A stretch of 7,262 nt of DNA from an uncultured bacterium (GTDB taxonomy: Bacteria; Bacillota; Clostridia; Oscillospirales; Ruminococcaceae). The translations under genes were made by a program, and so were the position numbers. Below, piece by piece: positions 1-6,318 of this stretch. The DNA is taken from contig CAKWRB010000065.1 of assembly GCA_934845495.1 (NCBI GenBank), forward strand, positions 1-7,262, in the 5' to 3' direction. Position 1 is the stretch's first letter, and each line of letters opens with the position of its first letter. Below the pieces are notes generated by a model that saw only the letters and a list, made by a program, of their open reading frames with translations, had not been told where the DNA came from and did no database searches.

Positions 1-250
1 CAACATAACCGCTGCCATTGGTGGCTTCGTATACATCGACACCGCCCTCGGGCATCTCGTCCACAGTCAGCTGGTTGAAGCTGTCTGCAGCGGGAAGCAC
101 TACGGCACGGGCTGCATCAGCGGCAGCAGCAGCCTGCTGCTCGATGATGGGGGTTGTGATACTTTCAGTGGCAACCAGCGCGCCGGTCACAACAGCTGCA
201 ATCACTGTCAGGACCAGGGGCGGCATGGCAAATTCCTTGAACATACTCAT
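1..250 (-). CDS. rnfG: RnfG, electron transport complex subunit G (5' part only)
   Basis: This is the first 83 codons of the Rnf subunit that carries a covalently bound FMN on the outer face of the membrane. The start is the ATG at 250-248, which overlaps the rnfD stop in an ATGA arrangement, so translation is probably coupled. A GGAGG lies 12 bases upstream; a second ATG at codon 3 is further still from it. Residues about 9-28 form one hydrophobic membrane segment (PPLVLTVIAAVVTGALVA), followed by TESITTPIIEQQ, the usual RnfG pattern of an N-terminal anchor leading into an extracytoplasmic domain. The downstream stretch is alanine-rich (residues about 37-50). The frame stays open to the window edge. 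RnfG is usually about 200 residues, so the FMN-binding domain with its S(T)GAT-type threonine is not visible. The identification rests on the N-terminus plus position directly after rnfD. Confidence 0.88.
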   Translation of the reverse strand, partial: MSMFKEFAMPPLVLTVIAAVVTGALVATESITTPIIEQQAAAAADAARAVVLPAADSFNQLTVDEMPEGGVDVYEATNGSGYV

Positions 251-1200
251 TTTGTAACTACACCTCCAAAGGGCTTGGACTTTGTAAGGCTATCAATATG
301 CGGAGCAATTACATTCATCAGCAGAATTGCGAAGGATACACCCTCGGGATAGTTGCCGAATACGCGGATCACCATGGTGATCAGACCGCAGCCGATGCCG
401 AAGATGAGCTTACCCATATCGGTGACCGGAGAGGTGACATAGTCGGTTGCCATGAAGAAGGCACCCAGCACAGCACCACCAGCCAGCAGATGGAACAGCG
501 GATCCTCGCCCACCAGCAGTGCGAACACAGCGATGGTACCCAGGAAGGAAACCGGGATAATGGGCTTGATCACGCCGCGGAAGATCAGGAAGATACCGCC
601 GGCCAGCAGAGCCAGCACACAGGTCTCGCCCAGAGAACCGCCGCGCATACCCAGGAACATATCCATGTAGGAGGGCAGGTCAGCGGTGTTGCCCAGCGCA
701 TTCAGGGCCAGCGGGGTAGCGCCGGAAACCAGCTCGTAGCCGCCAACAACCTTCTCGGGAACCAGCCAGGTGGTCATGGGGCCGGAGAAGGAGATCAGCA
801 GGATCACGCGGCCTGCAATGGCAGGGTTTGCAAAGTTCTGGCCGATGCCGCCGAAGAGGTTCTTTACCATTACGATGGCAAACAGAGAACCAACCACAGC
901 CATCCAGATCGGGAAGGTGGAGGGCAGGTTGAAAGCCAGCAGGATGCCGGTTACAACCGCACTCAGGTCACCAATGGTCTGGGGCTTCTTGCAGGCCATA
1001 TTGAACAGATACTCGCCCACTACACAGGTGATCACGCAGGTGGCGATGAGGATCAGCGATCTCATGCCGAAGATCACAACCGAAGCTACCGCAGCGGGAA
1101 GCAGAGCAATGATCACATCGCGCATCAGAGAGGAAGTTGTCACCTTGTCCTTGATATGAGGAGAAGGGGATACAGTCAGCTTATTTGTAATGGTACTCAC
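247..1200 (-). CDS. rnfD: RnfD, membrane subunit of the Rnf ferredoxin:NAD+ oxidoreductase
   Basis: RnfD is an integral membrane subunit of the ion-pumping Rnf complex and is known in the family to bind FMN covalently through a threonine. At 317 residues it is about normal length. It begins with the family-typical LTVSPSPHIKDKVTTSSLM (residues 8-26), then several hydrophobic helices. Visible landmarks are NPAIAGR (125-131), the flavinylation motif SGATPLA with Thr162 as the predicted FMN site, ATDYVTSP (251-258) and NYPEGVSFAILLMN (283-296). The start is GTG at 1200-1198; AAGGAG sits 9 bases upstream, overlapping the end of rnfC, and the rnfC stop is only two bases away. The stop overlaps the rnfG start. 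NqrB is the homologue in Na+-NQR, but the two-cluster RnfC next door settles this as Rnf. The coupling ion (Na+ or H+) cannot be read from the sequence. Confidence 0.96.
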   Translation of the reverse strand: MSTITNKLTVSPSPHIKDKVTTSSLMRDVIIALLPAAVASVVIFGMRSLILIATCVITCVVGEYLFNMACKKPQTIGDLSAVVTGILLAFNLPSTFPIWMAVVGSLFAIVMVKNLFGGIGQNFANPAIAGRVILLISFSGPMTTWLVPEKVVGGYELVSGATPLALNALGNTADLPSYMDMFLGMRGGSLGETCVLALLAGGIFLIFRGVIKPIIPVSFLGTIAVFALLVGEDPLFHLLAGGAVLGAFFMATDYVTSPVTDMGKLIFGIGCGLITMVIRVFGNYPEGVSFAILLMNVIAPHIDSLTKSKPFGGVVTK

Positions 1201-1202
1201 CC

Positions 1203-2519
1203 TTACTTGCTCCTTTCAACAATCATTTTCTTGGCCAACCGGTTGACCGATACCAGATTTCTCTTGGCCGGGCAGACATAGGCACAGCAGCCGCACTCCA
1301 TGCAGAGGTTGACCTTGAGGGCCTTGAGGCCGTCCACATTGCCAGCCTTGTAGGCCTTCTCAATGGCAGCAGGCATCAGGCTGAAGGGGCAGGCATTGAC
1401 GCAGCGTCCGCAGCGGATGCAGGCAGTCTCGGGCTTTTCAGCTTCGGCAGTCTTAGCTGCGCTGAAGGCCAGGATCGCATTGTTGTTCTTGAGAACGGGA
1501 TAGTTGACAGTGGGAACTGCAAAGCCCATCATCGGGCCGCCCATGATGATCTTCTTGGGCTCGGTCTTGAAGCCGCCGCAGAAGTCGATCACATCGCTGA
1601 AGGAAGTACCAATGGCAACCTCCACATTCTTGGGCTCGGCAATGGCGTCGCCGTCCACAGTCAGCCGCTTGGTGATCAGCGGCATACCGGTACGCATGTA
1701 CTTGGCTACAAAGGCGATGGTGGAAACATTCATGACAACGCAGCCCACATCGCTGGGCAGCTTACCCTCGGGAACCACCTTGCCGGTGCACTCGAAGATC
1801 AGCACCTTTTCACCGCCCTGAGGATACTGGGCCTTCAGGGCCTTGACCGAAGCGCCCTCGATGCCGGAAACGGCCTCCTGCAGCTTGGCAATGGCCTGGG
1901 GCTTGTTGTCCTCCACACCGATGATCACAGTGGACAGGTTCATGTACTGCTTCACCAGCTTGATGCCCTCGACGATGTCGTCGGTATCCTCCAGCATGGC
2001 GCGATTGTCTGCAGTGATGTAGGGCTCACACTCGGCGCCGTTGACCAGCAGAGTGGTAACCTCGTCCAGATTCTTGGGCATCAGCTTGACATGAGTCGGG
2101 AAGCCGGCACCGCCCAGGCCCACCAACCCGGAAGCGCGGATCGCCGCAGCAAAGCTCGGAAGGTCGGTGACCTCCGGGGCCTTGATCGATTCATCGATCT
2201 CCTGAAGTTTGTCGGTGGTGATCTCCACAGCCTTGATGGGATTGCCGTCTGTGCCGATGATCTCGTCGATCTTGGTCACCTTACCAGAAACGCTGGAATG
2301 GATCGGCGCACCGATAAAGGCATCCGTATCGCCGATGATCTGACCTACTTTGACAAGGTCGGTCAGCTTCACGGTGGGAGTGCACTCCCGGCCCATGTGC
2401 TGCTTCATCGGGATCACTACCTTGTCGGGAACAGGCATCTTGACAGTTTCCATCTCAGCAGTATTCTTGCTGTGCGGGACCTTGACGCCATTCAAAGATT
2501 TTGAAAAAAGCTTTGACAC
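1203..2519 (-). CDS. rnfC: RnfC, NADH-facing iron-sulfur subunit of the Rnf complex
   Basis: RnfC is the peripheral subunit that exchanges electrons with NAD(H), using FMN and two [4Fe-4S] clusters. It is 438 residues long, typical for Clostridia. An N-terminal region with the family's early metabolite-carrier-like segment (GAPIHSSVSGKV, 70-81) precedes the nucleotide/FMN-binding domain, recognised by GLVGLGGAGFPTHVKL (131-146) and LLVNGAECEPYITADNR (157-173). An SLBB-like stretch follows (about 280-330). The C-terminal ferredoxin domain has CxxCxxCxxxCP twice: Cys367/370/373/377 and Cys406/409/412/416, with an additional Cys411. The start is GTG at 2519-2517, supported by a perfect AGGAGG 8 bases upstream. 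The gene is two bases from rnfD but 122 bases from the upstream Gx gene, the largest gap in the operon. The two ferredoxin clusters distinguish it from NqrA. Confidence 0.97.
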   Translation of the reverse strand: MSKLFSKSLNGVKVPHSKNTAEMETVKMPVPDKVVIPMKQHMGRECTPTVKLTDLVKVGQIIGDTDAFIGAPIHSSVSGKVTKIDEIIGTDGNPIKAVEITTDKLQEIDESIKAPEVTDLPSFAAAIRASGLVGLGGAGFPTHVKLMPKNLDEVTTLLVNGAECEPYITADNRAMLEDTDDIVEGIKLVKQYMNLSTVIIGVEDNKPQAIAKLQEAVSGIEGASVKALKAQYPQGGEKVLIFECTGKVVPEGKLPSDVGCVVMNVSTIAFVAKYMRTGMPLITKRLTVDGDAIAEPKNVEVAIGTSFSDVIDFCGGFKTEPKKIIMGGPMMGFAVPTVNYPVLKNNNAILAFSAAKTAEAEKPETACIRCGRCVNACPFSLMPAAIEKAYKAGNVDGLKALKVNLCMECGCCAYVCPAKRNLVSVNRLAKKMIVERSK

Positions 2520-2641
2520 GATAGTCTCCTCCTGTTAAAGAAGTTTTTTACCATATTTACCCCTAAAAAACGAACCAAAACCCCAATCGTACATTACCCG
2601 GGGGCCTCACTTCGTCATAGTGATAGCCTTGCGGCCTGCAG
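2520..2641 (-). other. Intercistronic leader of rnfC with possible hairpins and weak promoter
   Basis: This 122-base gap is unusual in an otherwise tightly packed operon. In the transcript sense it can form a hairpin with arms TCACT and AGTGA (plus positions 2607-2611 and 2619-2623) extended by a GGC/GCC pairing (2603-2605 with 2626-2628). A CCCC/GGGG pairing is possible just downstream, followed by a T-rich stretch. The last 60 bases are AT-rich and contain TTGGTT, 17 bases, then TATGGT, a weak match to a sigma-70 promoter (3/6 and 4/6). The strong AGGAGG for rnfC lies at its end. It might attenuate, process or re-initiate the rnf message, or simply be spacer. No small coding region is supported. 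Confidence 0.35.
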
Positions 2642-3175
2642 TCAGTGCTTGACCAGCTGCAGTTTATTCATATAAGGGAGCATCACGCGCAGGAGGACGC
2701 CGGTGGCAACGCCCATTCCCACACCCGATACTGCCATTATAGGCAGATAATAAATCACAAATCCGGACTTCATAATCACCGACGCCATCAGAAGCTGTCC
2801 GAAATTATGGCCCAGAGAACCCAGCACGCTGATAAGCGTGTAGCTGAGGTTCAGTTTTTTTGGCAGGATCAGCAAAAGCATCACCGTAACCGATACAAGG
2901 CCGCCTGCCGTACTCATGCAGGCAGCGGTAAATCCCCGGGTGAGCAGAGCGAAAAAGCCCTTGAGCACAGCCAGTGTATAGGCCTGCTTCCATCCGAGAA
3001 AGAATACACAGTACATGGTGACAATGTTGGAAAGCCCCAGCTTGACGCCGGGCGGAAGCCCCGGGACGGTGATCATCGACTCCACATAGCTCAGCACCAT
3101 AGCCAGCGCAAACATCAGCCCCATCAGGACTGTCTGCCGCACCCGGGCGCTGCGGTTTGTCGTGCCATATCCCAT
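2642..3175 (-). CDS. Gx transporter family membrane protein (Hpre_diP_synt_I type)
   Basis: A small, very hydrophobic protein of 177 residues with about five predicted membrane segments (roughly 14-34, 50-75, 86-105, 112-135 and 139-165). It matches the family often labelled 'heptaprenyl diphosphate synthase component I' and now usually called Gx transporter, related in fold to S components of ECF transporters. Family-like landmarks are VPGLPPGVKLGLSN (37-50) and GSLGHNFGQLL (119-129). There are no DDxxD-type prenyl synthase motifs, so the enzyme name is probably misleading. The ATG at 3175-3173 has AGGAG 8 bases upstream. It lies 29 bases after the apbE stop, so the two are surely cotranscribed. 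Its place between apbE and rnfC suggests a role in supplying flavin, quinone precursor or another factor to Rnf; that is inference, and the substrate is unknown. Confidence 0.85.
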   Translation of the reverse strand: MGYGTTNRSARVRQTVLMGLMFALAMVLSYVESMITVPGLPPGVKLGLSNIVTMYCVFFLGWKQAYTLAVLKGFFALLTRGFTAACMSTAGGLVSVTVMLLLILPKKLNLSYTLISVLGSLGHNFGQLLMASVIMKSGFVIYYLPIMAVSGVGMGVATGVLLRVMLPYMNKLQLVKH

Positions 3176-3204
3176 CGCATTCTCTCCTGTTTTCTCTTAC
3201 ATCA

Positions 3205-4275
3205 TCAGTCTATATAAGTATAGGTGTACTCGGTCTGTGTTTCATGCGGCTCAAAGTTGCCGCGCAGGGAACCGGAGATCCACACCCGGTTCTCCTTGTC
3301 CACCATGACCAGGGCATAGTCCCCGGAATTGGCTGCTGCCTTGGCTGCTTCCAACCCCTGGACAAACAGCGTAGTCGAAAGATAGTCGGCCAGGGTTCCG
3401 TCCTGGCTGATGACCGCCACACTCAGCAGATCGCTGTCTGCCGGATAGCCGGTACGGGGGTCCAGCACATGGTGATACCGGACCCCTTCCTCCTCAAAAT
3501 AGCGTTCATAGCCGCCCGTGGTGGCCATGGTAAAGCCATCTGCCAGTGTCACTGTTCCCAGATACTCGCTGGCATCGCCCTGGGGATCCCGCATCCCGAA
3601 CTTGAACGGATCGCCATCTGGCCGCTCCCCGACGATCATCAGGTTGCCGCCCAGCGATACATAGCCCCGCTCCGCCCCCAGCTCCCGGGCGCGTTCCCGG
3701 AGCTGATCGGCTGTCCAGCCTTTGGCAATGCCGCCCAGGTCGATTTTCATCTCCGGACGGGCAAGGTAGGCGGTGCAGGCTTCTTCGTCCAGCACCAGAT
3801 CCTCCAGCCCCAGCAGTGCCATGGCCCGGGCCAATTCCTCCCCAGTGGGGACCTTTGGGTGATCCGATGTGATCCCCCACAGCTCCACCACCGGTGCAAT
3901 GGTGATGTCAAAGGCCCCGCCCGACTGCTCGGACAGCTCCTTGGCCCGCCGGAGCAGGTCAAAGGTGCGCTGGGAAACCGTTACAGGCTCCTGGCCGGCT
4001 TTGGCATTGATCTGTGCAATCTCCGATTGGGGCAGATGCAGGGAAAGTTCCGCCTCGATCTCCCGGATCCTGGTTTCCATTCCGGAGTAGACCGCATCGG
4101 CTGTCTCCCCATACCACTTTTGCTCGATGACCGTGTTCATGGCATAGGTGATCCCCGACCGGAATCCGCCGTAATCCTCCGGCTCGTCCGAATGCCCCGG
4201 GGTACATCCTGCCAGATACAACAGGACGCTCAGTACAATGGCTGTACAGCCGATCCAGACAACTCTTCTGTTCAA
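3205..4275 (-). CDS. apbE: ApbE-family FAD:protein FMN transferase, lipoprotein
   Basis: The family transfers FMN from FAD to a threonine of target proteins, using Mg2+, and the RnfD/RnfG flavin sites are classic targets. I choose the TTG at 4275-4273, giving 356 residues: AAAGGA lies 8 bases upstream, and the protein then starts MNRR, a hydrophobic core, and the lipobox LAGC with Cys24, an ideal lipoprotein signal. The longer in-frame ATG at 4326 has no ribosome binding site and would put 17 polar residues in front of the signal. Catalytic-domain landmarks (numbered from TTG) are GGAFDITIAPVVELWG (119-134), DLGGIAKGW (179-187), SLGGN (207-211), ATTGGYERYF (251-260), YHHVLDPRTGYP (267-278), and Asp297 and Thr301 in the ADYLSTT metal-site motif. 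All key positions look intact. It is first in the operon, after a good promoter. Confidence 0.95.
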   Translation of the reverse strand: MNRRVVWIGCTAIVLSVLLYLAGCTPGHSDEPEDYGGFRSGITYAMNTVIEQKWYGETADAVYSGMETRIREIEAELSLHLPQSEIAQINAKAGQEPVTVSQRTFDLLRRAKELSEQSGGAFDITIAPVVELWGITSDHPKVPTGEELARAMALLGLEDLVLDEEACTAYLARPEMKIDLGGIAKGWTADQLRERARELGAERGYVSLGGNLMIVGERPDGDPFKFGMRDPQGDASEYLGTVTLADGFTMATTGGYERYFEEEGVRYHHVLDPRTGYPADSDLLSVAVISQDGTLADYLSTTLFVQGLEAAKAAANSGDYALVMVDKENRVWISGSLRGNFEPHETQTEYTYTYID

Positions 4276-4289
4276 AATACCGTTCCTTT
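4276..4289 (-). promoter_or_regulatory. Ribosome binding site deciding the TTG start of apbE
   Basis: AAAGGA (read on the minus strand, plus positions 4289-4284) stands 8 bases before the TTG at 4275-4273. The only ATG in frame upstream (4326-4324) has no purine-rich tract before it. The resulting N-terminus is a clean lipoprotein signal peptide, which independently supports this start. Confidence 0.75.
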
Positions 4290-4345
4290 CCCTTGGGGGA
4301 TCCCCGACAGGTACAGCTGCACACATTATTTCAGCAAAGCGAATA

Positions 4346-4359
4346 ATTTGTGAACAAAT
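4346..4359. promoter_or_regulatory. Palindrome ATTTGT-GA-ACAAAT, candidate operator in the apbE leader
   Basis: A perfect 6-base inverted repeat with a 2-base centre lies about 16-30 bases downstream of the predicted transcription start of the apbE-rnf operon, a position where a bound repressor would block transcription. It contains TTGTGAA, which equals one half-site of the NADH-sensing repressor Rex (TTGTGAA-N4-TTCACAA), but the second half-site at the right spacing is absent. It could therefore be an operator for another regulator or a chance AT-rich palindrome. Confidence 0.35.
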
Positions 4360-4381
4360 ATCCGCACCATGTCAATCTATT

Positions 4382-4410
4382 ATTCTAAAGGGTATTGTAT
4401 TCAAAGTCAA
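4382..4410 (-). promoter_or_regulatory. Sigma-70/SigA promoter of the apbE-Gx-rnf operon
   Basis: On the minus strand TTGACT (4410-4405) is followed after exactly 17 bases by TAGAAT (4387-4382); each box matches the consensus at five of six positions. Transcription would start near 4375, giving a leader of about 100 bases before the apbE TTG. The bases further upstream (about 4425-4480) are rich in A and T runs, as in an UP element. It is the best-looking promoter in the window. Confidence 0.75.
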
Positions 4411-4654
4411 GAATCAAGCGTTTCCATCGCCAATTTTGACAATTTTTTTATGGATATTTAACAAAAATAATATTTGAAATATGTACAAGAATCCGATAAA
4501 TAAAATCGAATATCGTTATCATTTTAACAAAAAATCCGCATCAGTATGCCAATTTTCACCACATGGCTCCGCGGGTGATCCGTACTTCTTCCAAAGCGCT
4601 CCCTCTTCTCGACTTTTACCTCCCAAAAGCTCGTTCCAAGATCGCTCCAAGAGC
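4411..4654. other. Gene-free spacer upstream of the apbE operon, with 11-base tandem repeat
   Basis: This is most of the 435-base gap between the apbE start and the glutamate synthase-like gene. The part nearest the promoter (about 4411-4545) is distinctly AT-rich; the rest is nearer to the local average. At 4631-4652 TCGTTCCAAGA is followed at once by TCGCTCCAAGA, a tandem copy with one mismatch. I see no convincing gene, riboswitch or insertion sequence. A 44-codon frame on the minus strand with a TTG start (4650-4519) has no ribosome binding site or promoter. Confidence 0.5.
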
Positions 4655-4693
4655 AAAAAAATCCCCTCCGATTTGTTGGCTCCAGAGGGGATT
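4655..4693 (-). terminator. Intrinsic terminator after the glutamate synthase-like gene
   Basis: In the minus-strand transcript, AAUCCCCUC (4693-4685) pairs perfectly over nine bases with GAGGGGAUU (4668-4660), and the stem runs straight into seven U residues (plus-strand A run at 4655-4661, partly in the stem). The stem begins 17 bases after the stop codon at 4711. It separates this gene from the apbE operon, so the two are separately transcribed. Confidence 0.93.
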
Positions 4694-4710
4694 CAGGGTT
4701 TTATTTCAGA

Positions 4711-6231
4711 TTACTTCAGGTAGGTGCCGTTCAGAAGATCCAGCGCCTCATAGGTCAGCGGGATCAGGTCGGAGCGGTCGGTATAGGCCACATCAAACTT
4801 GCGGTTGAGCGCCAGGAACTGCCGCATACCCAGGTGCATCTTGTTCAGGTAGGAGAACACACCAATGGCACCGGTGGGGAAGCTGTCTGCCTCGTCGCCG
4901 TAGACGCTGCGCAGTTCCCGCAGATCGGCAAAGATCTCCGGAACGGTGCTGCCAAACTTGGCGTACTCCTTGGGCACATTGCCCTCTGCAATGAGTTCGC
5001 CCACCTTCTTGGCGCTCATGGCAGCTGCCATGGCTGCACGGCCGATGCCCACCATGGTCACATAGGGGGCGCCAAAGGCCAGGGTCTTGAACATCTGGTC
5101 CTCGCTGGCGATGCCGCCGGTGATGGCGATATCGGGCAGTTCCAGGCCCTCCTTCTCCAGCCGCTGACAGATGGTGTAGAGCTCGCTCTCCATCTGAATG
5201 GTGGGATAGCACCATTCATTCATCATCTTCACCGGGCTGTTGCCGCTGCCGCCGCCAGCTCCGTCAAAGGTGACCATATCCACCTCTGCCTTGCAGGCGA
5301 TGCGCAGTACCTTCTCCATATCCTGGGGGTCGTAACCAGCCATCTTGAAGAAGATGTTCTTGGCACCCAGTGCCCGTAGCTCCTCGATGCGGCGGCAGAG
5401 GTATTCCTCGGTCCACATGGGCAGGCGGTTGTAGTCCCGGAAGTGCGGGCCGCGGCCTGCCAGGTACTCCTCCTGCACCTTGGGGTCCTCGGGATCGGGC
5501 AGGATCAGGTTGCCGTTCTTCTTCATCTTGAGTGCCTTTTCCAGCCCCTCGACAATGCCCATGGCCTGGATGCCCTTGGCGGACTGGCCGAACTTGAATT
5601 CGATGGCAGTGGCGCCGCACTCGGTCAGGCCGTACTCGGCTACGCCGCGGATATCGTCATCGCAGTTCACCTGCAGAATGATCTGGCCATAGCCGTGATC
5701 GTACTTGCGGAAGGCACCGATCATATCCTTGAGCAGCTGGCACTCCTTGACCTTGGCATTCTCACACACCAGGCCGGGGTCCTTATCAATGGCACCCTCA
5801 CCGATCACAGCCAGCACACCGGCCATAGCGGCGCCGCCAAAGTACTCGGGCCAGGCCAGCTTTGCCATGGCAGGCAGCACCACCGGCAGTTTGAGCTTGA
5901 TGGGATTGCGGCGGCCGATCTCGGTCTCCATCTTCACATGGAACACGGTAGCCTCAGCCGAACACTCCGGGGCACCCACGGCACCGAATACCCGGCCATT
6001 GATGTTGAAGTGGGACAGATCCACCGGATATTCCTTTTCCGAACCATACTGGTATACACCGCCGGCTGTGGGATAGACAGTGTCGGCACCGCGCACTGCA
6101 GCCAGGCCGATCTCACACAGGCCGGGGCATTCACCGCAGACCGAGCACATGCCCGAACAAGGGGTGGGATGCTCCGGGTCACGCAGTCGGGTCTTGTTGA
6201 ATGCGGAACCGAGCTTGGGACTGTAAGACAT
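4711..6231 (-). CDS. Glutamate synthase-like FMN-domain protein with N-terminal cysteine cluster
   Basis: A 506-residue protein related to the FMN-binding domain of the glutamate synthase large subunit (Glu_synthase family), standing alone without the glutaminase or C-terminal GXGXG domains. Landmarks of the TIM-barrel flavin domain are IEFKFGQSAKG (210-220), VTFDGAGGGSGNSP (320-333) and ITGGIASEDQMFKTLAFGA (370-388). The [3Fe-4S] cysteine motif that follows this domain in true glutamate synthases is absent; no cysteine occurs after Cys355. Instead the N-terminus has Cys25, 29, 32, 35 and 39 (CxxxCxxCxxCxxxC), likely an iron-sulfur site. The ATG at 6231 is chosen because AAGGAG is 9 bases upstream; the TTG at 6240 abuts that site directly. 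It is monocistronic, with its own promoter and terminator. The family is annotated 'FMN-binding glutamate synthase family protein'; no reaction can be assigned with confidence, and glutamate synthesis is not assured because no gltD partner is adjacent. Confidence 0.88.
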   Translation of the reverse strand: MSYSPKLGSAFNKTRLRDPEHPTPCSGMCSVCGECPGLCEIGLAAVRGADTVYPTAGGVYQYGSEKEYPVDLSHFNINGRVFGAVGAPECSAEATVFHVKMETEIGRRNPIKLKLPVVLPAMAKLAWPEYFGGAAMAGVLAVIGEGAIDKDPGLVCENAKVKECQLLKDMIGAFRKYDHGYGQIILQVNCDDDIRGVAEYGLTECGATAIEFKFGQSAKGIQAMGIVEGLEKALKMKKNGNLILPDPEDPKVQEEYLAGRGPHFRDYNRLPMWTEEYLCRRIEELRALGAKNIFFKMAGYDPQDMEKVLRIACKAEVDMVTFDGAGGGSGNSPVKMMNEWCYPTIQMESELYTICQRLEKEGLELPDIAITGGIASEDQMFKTLAFGAPYVTMVGIGRAAMAAAMSAKKVGELIAEGNVPKEYAKFGSTVPEIFADLRELRSVYGDEADSFPTGAIGVFSYLNKMHLGMRQFLALNRKFDVAYTDRSDLIPLTYEALDLLNGTYLK

Positions 6232-6299
6232 GAAATACAACTCCTTCTCTGTATGGACAGGAAAAGCCCGTTACCCGCGGCCCCCTGCCTGATTCTGAA

Positions 6300-6318
6300 A
6301 TCCTGTTAGTTACAGGAT
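6300..6318. promoter_or_regulatory. Inverted repeat ATCCTGT-N5-ACAGGAT, candidate operator
   Basis: A perfect 7-base inverted repeat around a 5-base centre (TAGTT on the plus strand). It covers most of the predicted -10 box and the transcription start of the glutamate synthase-like gene, the classic place for a repressor operator. In RNA it could also be a small hairpin, but it overlaps the start site, so a DNA-binding role is more likely. I do not recognise the regulator. Confidence 0.5.

Noticed and set aside
298..1281. Long plus-strand open frame of 327 codons opposite rnfD
   Set aside because: It is a codon-bias shadow: low-complexity H/Q/G-rich translation, no ribosome binding site, and fully antisense to a certain gene.
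2642..3175. Naming the membrane protein heptaprenyl diphosphate synthase component I
   Set aside because: No prenyl synthase motifs and a five-helix membrane layout; context points to a transporter-like role with Rnf and ApbE.
3157..4353. Plus-strand open frame of 398 codons opposite apbE
   Set aside because: Antisense to a clear ApbE gene with intact motifs; no recognisable family or ribosome binding site.
4276..4375. FMN riboswitch in the apbE leader
   Set aside because: The leader is only about 100 bases and I see none of the conserved FMN-aptamer segments or a leader terminator.
4360..4375. Second promoter starting with the TTGACA at 4375-4370
   Set aside because: The -35 is perfect, but no acceptable -10 box occurs at 16-18 bases; it falls at the predicted start of the better promoter.
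4519..4650. 44-codon minus-strand frame with TTG start between the terminator and the apbE promoter
   Set aside because: No ribosome binding site, no promoter between it and the preceding terminator, and no recognisable product.
5443..6309. Plus-strand open frame of 288 codons opposite the glutamate synthase-like gene
   Set aside because: Shadow frame; its translation mirrors the real protein's codon pattern, and it runs through the real gene's promoter region.
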